From the NCBI GenBank assembly GCA_038209365.1, contig JBBQXS010000004.1, positions 75,784 to 139,783 of the forward strand: DNA of 64,000 nucleotides, given 5' to 3'. Positions 16,220 through 24,794 of this stretch are shown here, piece after piece. The stretch is from DASQHW01 sp038209365 (GTDB taxonomy: Bacteria > Actinomycetota > Acidimicrobiia > IMCC26256 > PALSA-610). The position numbers were made by a program, and so were the translations under genes. The notes beneath the pieces were generated by a model. The model did no database searches. It saw nothing but the letters and a program-made list of their open reading frames with translations, and was not told where the DNA came from. The stretch's first letter is position 1. The number at the start of each line of letters is the position of its first letter.

Positions 16220-19123
16220 TCAGGCCCCGTAGGCGATGGACGCGCTCAGCGCTGTGAGCTGACCGCGGCTGCGAGCGTCCAGCTTGGTGAGCAACGACGA
16301 CACGTGCGTCTCGACCGTTCGGACCGAGAGGTACAGGCGTTGTGCGATGTCGGCGTTGGACAACCCGTCACCGAGGAGCTGGAGGATCTCGGTCTCTCTG
16401 ACGGTGACCCCGTGCTTCGCCAGCTCGTCGGGAACCGCGGCGGTGCTGCGACGGCGGCGCGGCACGGACCCGCCGGCCGCGCGCAGGAGGCCGCGGACGC
16501 GATCCGCCGCGATCGGCGCGCCCGCTGCCTCGTAGGTCTCGAGCGCCTCGCGGAGCCAACGCACCCGGGCCGGCCCCGCGAGGATCTCGCTGGCCAGCAT
16601 CCGCATCAGTGCGATGTCGAATGGCATGCGACCGGTCGCCCCCGCGATCGCGTCGTCGACGCCGGCTTCGCTTCCGGCAAGAAGCGCGTCCGCTGCCGCC
16701 ACGAGCACCGGCCGGCCGTGCCAGCGCGCGAGGTCAGGCATCGTTCGGACCTCGTCGAGCGCTCGCGCCGCGTCGTCCCTACGACCGAGCGCGAGCAGCG
16801 TCCACACGAGCCAGCACGGGCCGTCGCTCGGCACGATGCCGGGCATCGTCTGCATGATCTCGCGTGAGAGCTCCAGCCAGTGGAGCGCGTCTGCGTAGTC
16901 ACCGCGGCGCAACGCGAGGTCGCCGCGTATGCCGGCGGTGTGCAGCAACAGGTCCGCGGTCGGCGCGAGCGCTTCAGCTTCGGCAAAGAGTTCCTCGACC
17001 GACGCCGCGGTGAAGCTCTGCGCGCCGGCTTTCGCCGCGATCAGATATGCGACCTGATCGAGACGAAGCTCGCGACAGCGTGGGATCGCGTCTGCGAGCA
17101 GCGACAACGCAGCAGCGGGATCGCCGTTGAGCACGAGAGCGATCGCGAGGTTCTCCTCGGCCCACGCCAGCTCGACCAACGCGCCGGCGGCGCGCGCGAG
17201 CTCGACGGCCTCGTACAAGCGCGCCGGTGGCCGGCCGGCAAATACTTCGATCTTCCCCAGCTGTACGACTGCTCGGAGTTGGGCCTGCGTTCGCCCGGCG
17301 GCGACGGCTTCTTCGGCTTGTTGTATCCACGCCGCTTCCGCCGCGGCGCGCCGGCCGAGGTAGTCGAACGCCCGGCCCTGCAGGTCGAGGGCGCTCAGCC
17401 GCGCGTCCAGCTCGCCGTCCGTCGCCGGTCCGTCGAGCACGCGGCCGGCGCACTCGAGCGCGCGTGTGGCCTCACCGCGGACGAGCGCGGCGCGGCCGGC
17501 GGCGATGTGGATGAACGGCGACGCGTCGCCCGCGTCGATCGCCCGGTCGATGATCGGGCTTGCGAGCTCAGGGCGCCCGGCTTCGAGTGCGGAGGTCGCC
17601 ATGCGATGCCGCCGCGACGAGGTCTCGCCGTGCTGCGCGACCGTCGCCGCGTCGACTTCGAGCGATTCTGTCCAACGACCTTGTGCGGCAAGCGACCGGG
17701 CAAGCGCGTCTGCCGCGTCGGTTCGAGTTGCGGCGGTGAGCGCGAGGTCGAGGGCCGTGCGGGCGAGGCGCTCGGCGCCCAGAAGCGCGTGCTCGGCGAG
17801 CCGCGTGTCCGCGGCGGCGGCAAGCAAGCGGGCGGCATCGTCGTGCGCGCCGACGGCGGCGAGGTGGTGGGCGCGGCGTTCGAGCACGCGCGCGTCTTGC
17901 CCGGGCGCGATGTCGAGCGCCGAAGCGGCTCGCCGGTGCATCGCGTCGATGACGTGTGGCACGGTCGCGTCGAGCACCGCTTCCCGGATGACCGCGTGTC
18001 GAAACCCGATCGCGCCGCCGGTCGTCTCGAGCAAGCCCACGTGGATGCCTTCGCCGAGCGCGTCGTGCACGACGTCGGGATCGGTGGCCGCGACCGACCC
18101 GATCAGTGACGGCTCGAAGTCACCGACCACCGCGCCGGCAACGAGCACGTCGCGGTGAGCGCGCGCGAGCCGTTCCAGGCGCGCTTCGACCATCTCGCGG
18201 ATAGTGCGCGGCACGGTGGTCGTGCCGCCCCGCCAGACGGTGCCGGCCGGGCCGATTTCTACGGACCCGGCGCGTAGCTGCGCGTCGAGCACCTCCTCGA
18301 CCAGAAGCGGGACTCCGTCGGTGCGCGCCATGATGTCGGCGATCAGCGCCGCCGGCGGGTCCGCGTCGAGGAGGGCCGCGACAAGGTCCGTCACGGTGCG
18401 ATCGTCCATCGGGCTCAGCTCGACGACGTCCGCGACGCCATCTCCGCGCAGCGAACGCACGAGCTCGTCGGCCAGGTGCGCTTCGCCGGATCGCAACGCG
18501 CCGATGACGAGCGTGTGGTCGATTGCTGCGGTCGCGAGGTAGCGGATGGCCTCCAGGCTCTCGGCATCGGCGGCGTGGAGGTCGTCGAGCAGTATCACCG
18601 CCGCGCCGTTGGACAGGGCGATCTCCCGCACCAGCTGGACGATTCCCTCGAGCGCCAAGAGACGCAGTTGCGCGGCAGACAGCTCGGCAGCCCGACGCTC
18701 GGTGTCGTCCGAGGCCGGCCACTCGGGCAGTACGAGGCGAAGCCCTCGATCGAATGGCGTCATCGCCGGCGGTGACGGGTGGCCGCGTCGCCAGGAGCGG
18801 AGCGCCTCGGCGACGACGCTGAATGCGACGGGTGTGGTGATCGGCGCCCTTCCGGCGAGCACGCCCAAACCCAGTTGCCGGCTCACGGCACCGGTCTCGC
18901 TCAGCAGGCGGCTCTTGCCCACGCCTCCTTCGCCGAGCAGGAGCACGCAGCTCGCCGCGCCGGCGTGCGCGCGCTGCACGGCGCGGCGGAGCTGGTCCCG
19001 CTCGACCTCGCGACCCACGACGACGGCGGCCCGCCGGACCCCGGCACCGGTTGGCACGCGGCACAGTCTGCTCCGCGTAGGACCCGTGGTTCCACGGATG
19101 CCCGGCGGCGGCGCGCGCTTCAT
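16220..19123 (-). CDS. LuxR-family ATPase regulator (LAL/MalT-type, about 967 aa)
   Basis: A large ATP-binding LuxR-type regulator. The N-terminal AAA/NACHT-like ATPase has Walker A LLGEGGVGKS (about 64-71) and a Walker B-like VILLDDLHAAD. The middle is a long alpha-helical, TPR-like region rich in Ala. The C-terminal HTH is VTVRETEILQLLGDGLSNADIAQRLYLSVRTVETHVSSLL. Such proteins act as ligand- and ATP-gated activators. The start is uncertain: ATG 19123 or GTG 19141, neither with a Shine-Dalgarno sequence, and an internal GTG is also possible. A methyltransferase gene sits on each side, one divergent and 41 bp away, so they are its likely targets. Confidence 0.9.
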   Translation of the reverse strand: MKRAPPPGIRGTTGPTRSRLCRVPTGAGVRRAAVVVGREVERDQLRRAVQRAHAGAASCVLLLGEGGVGKSRLLSETGAVSRQLGLGVLAGRAPITTPVAFSVVAEALRSWRRGHPSPPAMTPFDRGLRLVLPEWPASDDTERRAAELSAAQLRLLALEGIVQLVREIALSNGAAVILLDDLHAADAESLEAIRYLATAAIDHTLVIGALRSGEAHLADELVRSLRGDGVADVVELSPMDDRTVTDLVAALLDADPPAALIADIMARTDGVPLLVEEVLDAQLRAGSVEIGPAGTVWRGGTTTVPRTIREMVEARLERLARAHRDVLVAGAVVGDFEPSLIGSVAATDPDVVHDALGEGIHVGLLETTGGAIGFRHAVIREAVLDATVPHVIDAMHRRAASALDIAPGQDARVLERRAHHLAAVGAHDDAARLLAAAADTRLAEHALLGAERLARTALDLALTAATRTDAADALARSLAAQGRWTESLEVDAATVAQHGETSSRRHRMATSALEAGRPELASPIIDRAIDAGDASPFIHIAAGRAALVRGEATRALECAGRVLDGPATDGELDARLSALDLQGRAFDYLGRRAAAEAAWIQQAEEAVAAGRTQAQLRAVVQLGKIEVFAGRPPARLYEAVELARAAGALVELAWAEENLAIALVLNGDPAAALSLLADAIPRCRELRLDQVAYLIAAKAGAQSFTAASVEELFAEAEALAPTADLLLHTAGIRGDLALRRGDYADALHWLELSREIMQTMPGIVPSDGPCWLVWTLLALGRRDDAARALDEVRTMPDLARWHGRPVLVAAADALLAGSEAGVDDAIAGATGRMPFDIALMRMLASEILAGPARVRWLREALETYEAAGAPIAADRVRGLLRAAGGSVPRRRRSTAAVPDELAKHGVTVRETEILQLLGDGLSNADIAQRLYLSVRTVETHVSSLLTKLDARSRGQLTALSASIAYGA

Positions 19124-19126
19124 GAT

Positions 19127-19139
19127 GTTCAGTACGAAC
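19127..19139. promoter_or_regulatory. Short dyad in the LuxR/methyltransferase divergent gap
   Basis: GTTC-AGTAC-GAAC is a perfect 4-bp dyad with a 5-bp centre in the 41-bp gap between divergent genes. It may be half of an operator. It does not have the N4 spacing of a LexA box. Confidence 0.3.
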
Positions 19140-19164
19140 ACCGGACGACCAAGGAGCGATTCGC

Positions 19165-20031
19165 ATGTCTTTCGAGGACGTCATGGGAGCGGTAGCTCGC
19201 TGGCAAGTGGCGACCGAGGCGCTCGCGGCGCTCGGCGCCGAGCTCACCTTGAAGCAATCTGCGGATGAGGCTCCTCCCGAGATCGTCGAAGCCCTCCATG
19301 CCGTCGCGGTTGCTGCCGGGCTCGGGGATCTCGACGATCTCGAGCCGCAGCAGCAGGCAATCGCCGCGTCGATCGTCCGTCTCTGCGTCCGCCAGGCAAT
19401 AGATCTCCTGGACGACCCGGCGCGTCAACCGGGATGGACGTTCACCGACCCGGTGATCCTCGACGGATGGGGCCGGGGCTCGATGCTGGTCCCGATGCTG
19501 ATCGCCTCATCGACTCCCGACCTCGGTGAAGTCGAGACCTTCCTCGACGTCGGGACCGGTGTCGGGCTGCTGGCCGTTGCGGCAGCCAACGTGTGGCCGA
19601 CGGCCACGATCGTCGGTATCGATCGGTGGGAACCGTCGTTGGAGCGCGCACGCGCGAACGTCACCCAGGCAGGGCTCGACGACCGGATTACGTTGCGCAA
19701 CCAGGACATCGTCGATCTGGACGACGTCGGCCGGTACGACTGCATCTGGGTCCCGACGTTCTTCCTGACCGAGCCCGACCTCGGCCGAGCGCTGCCGCGG
19801 CTCACGCAAGCGATGCGTCCGGGCGGCTGGGTCGTGCTCGGCCGCTTCGTGAAACCGCCCGACGCGCTGGCCGAGGCAACTGCGACGCTGCGCACCATCC
19901 GCGGCGGTGGGTTCGACATCGATCCCGAGCGCGCCGCCAAGCTCCTCGAACAGGCGGGCTGCACAGCGGTGCACGTGGCGCCCCGCGCGGGTCCGACGCC
20001 GATCGAGCTGATCCTCGGTCAGAAGTCATAG
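19165..20031 (+). CDS. SAM-dependent methyltransferase
   Basis: A 288-residue methyltransferase. About 120 N-terminal helical residues (MSFEDVMGAVARWQVATEAL onward) precede a Rossmann core with TFLDVGTGVGLLAVAAA (motif I), IVGIDRWEPSLERA and the post-motif CIWVPTFFL. The WVPTFFL region and the GRFVKPP segment are reminiscent of polyketide and phenolic O-methyltransferases, but no substrate can be assigned. ATG 19165 has AAGGAG 9 bp upstream. It is divergent from the LuxR-type regulator and overlaps the convergent Rrf2 gene by 6 bp at the 3' end. Confidence 0.87.
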   Translation: MSFEDVMGAVARWQVATEALAALGAELTLKQSADEAPPEIVEALHAVAVAAGLGDLDDLEPQQQAIAASIVRLCVRQAIDLLDDPARQPGWTFTDPVILDGWGRGSMLVPMLIASSTPDLGEVETFLDVGTGVGLLAVAAANVWPTATIVGIDRWEPSLERARANVTQAGLDDRITLRNQDIVDLDDVGRYDCIWVPTFFLTEPDLGRALPRLTQAMRPGGWVVLGRFVKPPDALAEATATLRTIRGGGFDIDPERAAKLLEQAGCTAVHVAPRAGPTPIELILGQKS

Positions 20032-20421
20032 CGAGGGATCAGAAGTGTCCGACATCAGGTCGGCGAGCGAATAGCCCGCGAGGAGCTCGCGGGTCGAGAT
20101 CTCCACCGTCTCCCACAAAGGCGCGATCGGGCTCGCATCCCACCCGCCCGGCCGCGTGAGGAGCGGACAGTCGACCGCCAGGAGAAGGTCGGCGACGTTG
20201 ATCTTCTCCGGAGGCCGGGTGAGCACGTAGCCGCCGCGGTAGCCGCGCCGGCCGTGGACGAGGCCGCCCCGGCCCAGGTCCCCGAGGATCGACTCGAGAA
20301 ACGAGTGCGGAAGCGACGTCGCCGCCGAAATCTCCTCGCCGGTGACACGCGCGCCGGGCCACGCCCGCGCGATGACGATCGCCGCGCGCACTGCGTAGTC
20401 GCTCTTCGCGGAGATCCGCAT
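20026..20421 (-). CDS. Rrf2-family transcriptional regulator, CymR-like
   Basis: A 131-residue winged-helix protein beginning RISAKSDYAVRAAIVIA, with the HTH VTGEEISAATSLPHSFLESILGDLGRGGLV and the wing GRRGYRGGYVLTRPPEKI, diagnostic for Rrf2. The cysteine triad that binds a 2Fe-2S cluster in IscR/NsrR is absent (one Cys, in AVDCPLL), so it resembles cluster-free CymR-type regulators of sulfur metabolism. Location supports this: it is divergent from a complete sulfate ABC transporter operon across 83 bp with an inverted repeat over the promoter. Overlaps the convergent methyltransferase by 6 bp. Confidence 0.9.
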   Translation of the reverse strand: MRISAKSDYAVRAAIVIARAWPGARVTGEEISAATSLPHSFLESILGDLGRGGLVHGRRGYRGGYVLTRPPEKINVADLLLAVDCPLLTRPGGWDASPIAPLWETVEISTRELLAGYSLADLMSDTSDPSL

Positions 20422-20437
20422 TGCACGTCTCCCGGAT

Positions 20438-20485
20438 TTGACGGCCTCCGTTCGCTACCCTACATTGTCCATTGCTTTAGTAGGG
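20438..20485 (+). promoter_or_regulatory. Promoter and inverted-repeat operator of the sulfate transporter operon
   Basis: TTGACG (20438-20443) and TACATT (20461-20466) are separated by 17 bp, a good sigma-70-type promoter. Perfect arms CCCTAC (20458-20463) and GTAGGG (20480-20485) with a 16-bp spacer overlap the -10 and the expected start of transcription. The likely binder is the divergent Rrf2 regulator, giving repression when sulfur is sufficient. AAGGAGGA at 20492-20499 is the ribosome-binding site of the first gene. Confidence 0.6.
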
Positions 20486-20504
20486 ATTTCCAAGGAGGAC
20501 CACT

Positions 20505-21527
20505 GTGAACATCCGGCGGCGGGGACGCGTGTTCGTTCCGTTCGTGCTCATTGTCGCGCCGGCGCTCTCGCTCGCCGCGTGCGGGAGCAGCTCGAAGGGC
20601 GGCGCGTCCGGTTCGGACGTGACGTTGTCGCTCGTGGCGTACTCGACACCGCAGACCGCGCTCGACGCGATCATCAAGGAATTCAACAAAACGCCGCAGG
20701 GCAGCAAGGTGAAGTTCCAGGAGTCCTACGGCCCCTCGGGTGACCAGAGTCGCGCGGTCGAGAACGGGCTCGCGGCAGACGTCGTGAACTTCTCGCTCGA
20801 GTCCGACCTGACGCGCCTCGTCAAGGACGACATCATCGCCGCCGATTGGAACGCGAATGCGACGAAGGGCATCCTCACGAATTCGGTCGTCGCCTTTGCC
20901 GTGCGCAAGGGGAATCCCAAGAACATCCGGACGTGGGACGACTTGATCAAGCCCGGCGTCGAGGTGATCACGCCGAATCCCTTCACGTCGGGTGGCGCGC
21001 GTTGGAACGTCATGGCGGCCTACGGCGCGCAGCTGAAGCAGGGCAAGACCGCGGACCAGGCCAAGGCCTACCTCGACAAGCTCTTCAAGAACGTGCCGGT
21101 GCAGGACGACAGCGCGCGCAAGGCGCTCCAGACGTTCACCGGCGGCAAGGGTGATGTCATGCTCGCCTACGAGAACGAGGCGATCTTCGCGCAGCAGAAC
21201 GGGCAGGCGATCGACTACGTCGTTCCCGATCAGACACTGCTCATCGAGATGCCGGCCGCGGTGACGAAGACGACCAAGAATGCGACCGAGGCCAAGGCGT
21301 TTCTCGACTTCTTGTACACGCCTCCCGCGCAGCGGATCTTCGCCGACAACGGCTACCGCCCCGTCGTCGACGGCGTCGCCAAGCCGGATGAGTTCAAGAC
21401 GCCGAGCACGCTCTTCACGATCGCCGATCTCGGCGGCTGGTCCGAGGTCTCGACGAAGTTCTTCGATCCCGAAAATGGCATCATGGCGCAAGTGGAGAAG
21501 GGCATCGGCGTCTCGACGACAAAGTGA
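20505..21527 (+). CDS. sbp: Sulfate/thiosulfate-binding lipoprotein
   Basis: A 340-residue solute-binding lipoprotein for sulfate or thiosulfate import. The basic N-region NIRRRGRVFVPF, hydrophobic core and lipobox LAAC (cleaved before Cys) indicate anchoring to the outer face of the membrane. Family blocks are LSLVAYSTPQTALDAIIKEF, FQESYGPSGDQSRAVENGL, PNPFTSGGARWNVMAAYG, DVMLAYENEAI and RIFADNGYRPV. The GTG start has AAGGAGGA upstream. First gene of a four-gene operon; its last base pairs overlap the permease start (GTGA). Confidence 0.95.
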   Translation: MNIRRRGRVFVPFVLIVAPALSLAACGSSSKGGASGSDVTLSLVAYSTPQTALDAIIKEFNKTPQGSKVKFQESYGPSGDQSRAVENGLAADVVNFSLESDLTRLVKDDIIAADWNANATKGILTNSVVAFAVRKGNPKNIRTWDDLIKPGVEVITPNPFTSGGARWNVMAAYGAQLKQGKTADQAKAYLDKLFKNVPVQDDSARKALQTFTGGKGDVMLAYENEAIFAQQNGQAIDYVVPDQTLLIEMPAAVTKTTKNATEAKAFLDFLYTPPAQRIFADNGYRPVVDGVAKPDEFKTPSTLFTIADLGGWSEVSTKFFDPENGIMAQVEKGIGVSTTK

Positions 21528-22369
21528 CGCAACTCGATTCCGAGTTGGCGCTCGGGCACCGGCCGGCGACGTCCCGGTCGGTGCCTCGGCCCATCTCCGG
21601 CTTCACGCTGGGGATGGGCTTCGTCACGATCTATCTCAGCCTCATCGTCCTGCTTCCCCTCGGCGCCGTCGTGCTCCGTGCGAATCAGGATGGCTTGAGT
21701 GGCTTCTGGCACCAGGTCACCGCGCCCCAGGGCCTCGCCGCGCTGCGCTTGACGATCGGCGCGTCCTTGCTGGTCTCGGCGATCAACGCGGTGATGGGCA
21801 CGCTCATCGCGTGGATCATCGTCCGTGACCGCTTCCCGGGCCTCCGCGTGATCGACGCGTTGATCGATCTCCCCTTCGCGTTGCCGACGATCGTCGCCGG
21901 GCTCGTGCTCCTCGCGCTTTACGGACCCAACAGTCCGGTTCATCTGAATCTTGCGTACACGCGGACGGCGGTGGTGCTCGCCCTGCTGTTCGTCACACTT
22001 CCTTTCGTCGTCCGGTCGGTGCAGCCGGTGTTGATGGAGCTCGATCGGGAGATGGAAGAAGCCGCCGCGTCGCTCGGGGCGAGCTCGATGACCACGTTCC
22101 GCCGGGTCGTCCTGCCGAATCTCACGCCGGCGATCCTGGCCGGCACGGCACTCTCGTTCGCGCGCGCGATCAGTGAGTTCGGCAGCACCGTGCTGATCTC
22201 CGGCAACCTGCCGTTCAAGACCGAGGTCGCCGCGGTGCACATCTTCGGCCAGATCGAGAGCGACAACCCGACCGGCGCCGCGGCGTTGTCGACCGTCCTT
22301 CTCATGCTGGCGCTCGTGGTGCTGGTCATCTTCACATTTGTCCAGCGCTGGGCAACGCGGCGTGGGTAA
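21524..22369 (+). CDS. cysT: Sulfate ABC transporter permease CysT
   Basis: A 281-residue inner membrane permease, about six membrane segments, pairing with CysW to form the channel for sulfate. The sequence GFTLGMGFVTIYLSLIVLLPL and the EAA loop MEEAAASLGASSMTTFRRVVLPNL (contact to the ATPase) are typical of CysT/CysU. The GTG start overlaps the binding-protein stop by 4 bp, and its own stop lies within the start region of cysW, so all subunits are translationally coupled. Confidence 0.94.
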   Translation: MTQLDSELALGHRPATSRSVPRPISGFTLGMGFVTIYLSLIVLLPLGAVVLRANQDGLSGFWHQVTAPQGLAALRLTIGASLLVSAINAVMGTLIAWIIVRDRFPGLRVIDALIDLPFALPTIVAGLVLLALYGPNSPVHLNLAYTRTAVVLALLFVTLPFVVRSVQPVLMELDREMEEAAASLGASSMTTFRRVVLPNLTPAILAGTALSFARAISEFGSTVLISGNLPFKTEVAAVHIFGQIESDNPTGAAALSTVLLMLALVVLVIFTFVQRWATRRG

Positions 22370-23150
22370 GTGGCTCGGGCGTGGGATCGCGCTCATCTAC
22401 CTGCTGGCGTTGCTCATCGTTCCCGTCGGCATCGTGTTCTCCCGCACGTTCCAACACGGCTTCGGCCCGTTCTGGGACGCAATCACTGCGCCCAACGCGA
22501 CGCACGCGTTTCGCGTCACCGTCGAGGTCGCGTTCTTCGCGGTGATCGGCAACGCGGTCTTCGGTCTTGTCGCCGCGATGCTCATCGCGCGCCATCGCTT
22601 CCCCGGACGCGGCGCCTTGAACGCGCTCATCGACCTTCCGCTCGCGGTCTCCCCGGTCGTCGTCGGCCTGGCCCTGATCCTCGTCTACGGACGCTTCGAG
22701 CCGATCGGCCGCTTCCTCGACAGCCACGGCATCAAGGTGATCTTCTCGTTGCCCGGGATGGTGCTCGCTACGATCTTCGTATCGCTTCCGCTGCTGGTGC
22801 GCGAGCTTGTCCCGGTGCTCGAGGAGATCGGCACCGACCAGGAGCAAGCGGCGTGGACCCTGGGTGCGTCGGGGTTGCAAACCTTTCGGCGGGTGACGCT
22901 GCCCGCCATCCGGTGGGCCCTCGCGTACGGCATCGTGCTCACGCTCGCGCGGTGTCTGGGCGAGTTCGGCGCGGTCGCGGTCGTCTCGGGCGGATTGGTC
23001 GGCAAGACGCAAACGCTTACGCTGTACGTCCAGCAGGAGTTCCAGAACTTCGATCCGGTCGGGGCGTACTCCGCGGCGTTCGTGCTCGCCGTGATCGCGA
23101 TCCTGGCGCTCATCGTGATCAATGTGATCCGGCCGAAGGAGCACAACTAG
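22362..23150 (+). CDS. cysW: Sulfate ABC transporter permease CysW
   Basis: A 262-residue permease with about six membrane segments, second half of the sulfate channel. Family features are GKWLGRGIALIYLLALL at the start, FGPFWDAITAPNATHAFRVT, LPLAVSPVVVGLALIL, and the EAA loop QEQAAWTLGASGLQTFRRVTLP. GTG 22362 gives the expected N-terminus and an 8-bp overlap with the cysT stop; the earlier in-frame start at 22338 would add codons lying inside cysT. The ATPase gene begins 2 bp after its stop. Confidence 0.93.
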   Translation: MGKWLGRGIALIYLLALLIVPVGIVFSRTFQHGFGPFWDAITAPNATHAFRVTVEVAFFAVIGNAVFGLVAAMLIARHRFPGRGALNALIDLPLAVSPVVVGLALILVYGRFEPIGRFLDSHGIKVIFSLPGMVLATIFVSLPLLVRELVPVLEEIGTDQEQAAWTLGASGLQTFRRVTLPAIRWALAYGIVLTLARCLGEFGAVAVVSGGLVGKTQTLTLYVQQEFQNFDPVGAYSAAFVLAVIAILALIVINVIRPKEHN

Positions 23151-23152
23151 CA

Positions 23153-24124
23153 ATGGGCATCAGCGTGCGGGGCGTATCCAAACGGTTCGGCGAGTTCGTC
23201 GCGCTCGATGACGTGTCGCTCGAGATTCCGAGTGGCGACCTCACAGCACTTCTCGGGCCGAGTGGCGGCGGGAAGTCAACGTTGCTCCGCATCATCGCCG
23301 GGCTCGAGAAGCCGGACGCCGGCTCGGTCGAGATCGCCGGCGCGGACGCAACGTCGTTGCCACCGCAGCGCCGCAACGTCGGTTTCGTGTTCCAGCACTA
23401 CGCCGCGTTCAAGCACATGACGGTCTTCAAGAACGTCGCGTTCGGTCTCGAGATTCGCAAGCGTCCGAAGGCCGAGGTCCGCCAGAAGGTCAACGAGCTG
23501 CTGGAGCTCGTGCACATCGAGAAGTTCGCCGACCGTCTGCCGTCGGAACTGTCCGGAGGACAGCGCCAGCGCATGGCCTTGGCCCGGGCCCTCGCGGTGC
23601 AGCCCGAGGTGTTGCTCCTCGACGAGCCCTTCGGCGCGCTCGATGCGCAGGTGCGCAAGGAGCTACGCGTATGGCTCCGGCGATTGCACGACGAGGTACA
23701 TGTCACGACGGTGTTCGTCACCCACGACCAGGAAGAAGCCATGGAGGTCGCCGACACGATCGCGATCATCTCGCGTGGCCGTCTCGAACAGGTCGGCACC
23801 CCCGACGAGCTCTACGACCACCCGGCCAACGACTTCGTGATGAGCTTCCTCGGGCCGGTCACCAAGCTGTCAGGTGCGTTGGTGCGTCCACACGACCTCG
23901 AGCTGGCTTCTACGCCCGGCCCGAACACGAGGGAAGCAACGGTTTTGCGCGTCGTGCGGCTCGGCTTCGAGGTCCGTGTCGAGCTGCTCGTCGACGGCCA
24001 CGACGCCTGGGCACAGACCACCCGCGACGTCGCCGACCGGCTCGACCTCCAAGCGGGCGGAGTGGTACACGTCCGACCGAATCACTCGACGTCGCCGGTA
24101 CGATCCGCGGCGGACCTCGGCTGA
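23153..24124 (+). CDS. cysA: Sulfate ABC transporter ATP-binding protein CysA
   Basis: A 323-residue ABC ATPase energising sulfate uptake. It has Walker A GPSGGGKST, the Q-loop VFQHYAAFKHM, the signature LSGGQRQRMALARAL, Walker B VLLLDEP and the H-loop VTHDQEEA. The HYAAFKHMTVFKNVAFGL stretch is typical for CysA. The C-terminal regulatory domain is short: GALVRPHDLELASTPGP is the beginning of the TOBE-like part, and the protein ends near residue 323, shorter than the 340-360 of enterobacterial CysA. ATG 23153 follows AAGGAG. Last gene of the operon; a 73-residue gene is convergent 27 bp beyond. Confidence 0.94.
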   Translation: MGISVRGVSKRFGEFVALDDVSLEIPSGDLTALLGPSGGGKSTLLRIIAGLEKPDAGSVEIAGADATSLPPQRRNVGFVFQHYAAFKHMTVFKNVAFGLEIRKRPKAEVRQKVNELLELVHIEKFADRLPSELSGGQRQRMALARALAVQPEVLLLDEPFGALDAQVRKELRVWLRRLHDEVHVTTVFVTHDQEEAMEVADTIAIISRGRLEQVGTPDELYDHPANDFVMSFLGPVTKLSGALVRPHDLELASTPGPNTREATVLRVVRLGFEVRVELLVDGHDAWAQTTRDVADRLDLQAGGVVHVRPNHSTSPVRSAADLG

Positions 24125-24151
24125 CGGCGTTCGGTGCCGGTCACGTCCGAA

Positions 24152-24373
24152 CTACGAGGTCGCCGATACGGTCGGCGTTCCGTACGAAGTACCCTGCAAC
24201 TTCGCGGTCACGAGGCGCAGTCCGTGGGTCGCGTCGAAATCGTCCGAGCGCCGATGCAAACGGTCAGTGAACGTGACGCGTATGGCTTCGAGGCCGGCGC
24301 GGCTTGCTGTCGCGTCGATGAGCCGCTGTATTTGTTGGCGGGCCTCGTCCTGGCCGGCGTCGAACGTCGTCAT
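24152..24373 (-). CDS. Small conserved-looking protein, function unknown
   Basis: A 73-residue protein. It is helical and charged at the start (DEARQQIQRLIDATASR) and then alternates basic and acidic residues (FTDRLHRRSDDFDATHGL). No domain is recognised. ATG 24373 is preceded by GCGAGGGC 6-10 bp away; the longer frame from 24406 lies in the promoter region of the divergent wHTH gene and is less likely. Retained because composition is protein-like and it fills the space between two operons; it could still be spurious. Confidence 0.5.
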   Translation of the reverse strand: MTTFDAGQDEARQQIQRLIDATASRAGLEAIRVTFTDRLHRRSDDFDATHGLRLVTAKLQGTSYGTPTVSATS

Positions 24374-24428
24374 GGGTGCCCTCGCTTCGCTCCGAAACAC
24401 TAGCATCGAACTACTCGAAACGAATTGC

Positions 24429-24434
24429 TATAGT
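24429..24434 (+). promoter_or_regulatory. -10 element of a probably leaderless promoter
   Basis: TATAGT ends 8 bp before the ATG at 24443, so transcription would begin at or within a base or two of the start codon; no Shine-Dalgarno sequence is present. Upstream, 24390-24425 holds four CGAA units on the + strand that could be regulator sites. Leaderless mRNAs are common in actinobacteria. Confidence 0.5.
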
Positions 24435-24442
24435 TGGGGTCG

Positions 24443-24790
24443 ATGGCGGATTGGAGCTTCCTGACGAATCACGGGCGGGTGCTGTTGTGCATCGCGCACG
24501 ATCCGGGCGTGCGCTTGCGTGATATCGCCGACGAACTCAACATCACCGAGCGGAGCGCCTACGCGATTGTCAACGACCTCACCGGCGCCGGCTATGTGCT
24601 GAAAGAGCGAGATGGGCGCCGCAATCGATACATCGTGCAAGAGCACCTCCCACTCCCGGAGACGACGATCCGGGAGCGCACGGTCGGCGAGGTCCTCAAT
24701 CTGCTCGTCGGTGCCAACGGGGCGCGCAGGCGCACCGCATCTGCGAAGAAGACGACGCGTGCGGTGCGCAGCGTCAAGAAGAGGAGATGA
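24443..24790 (+). CDS. Winged-helix DNA-binding protein (MarR/ArsR-like wHTH)
   Basis: A 115-residue regulator of a family common in actinobacteria, recognised by ADWSFLTNHGRVLLCIAHDPGVRLRDIADELNITERSAYAIVNDL. This strand-helix-HTH is followed by the wing LKERDGRRNRYIV. The C-terminal 30 residues are a basic, Ala/Thr/Lys-rich tail (RRRTASAKKTTRAVRSVKKRR), likely DNA- or RNA-contacting and disordered. ATG 24443 sits 8 bp after a TATAGT. It heads a run of four very small genes that are closely spaced or overlapping. Confidence 0.87.
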   Translation: MADWSFLTNHGRVLLCIAHDPGVRLRDIADELNITERSAYAIVNDLTGAGYVLKERDGRRNRYIVQEHLPLPETTIRERTVGEVLNLLVGANGARRRTASAKKTTRAVRSVKKRR

Positions 24791-24794
24791 CGTG

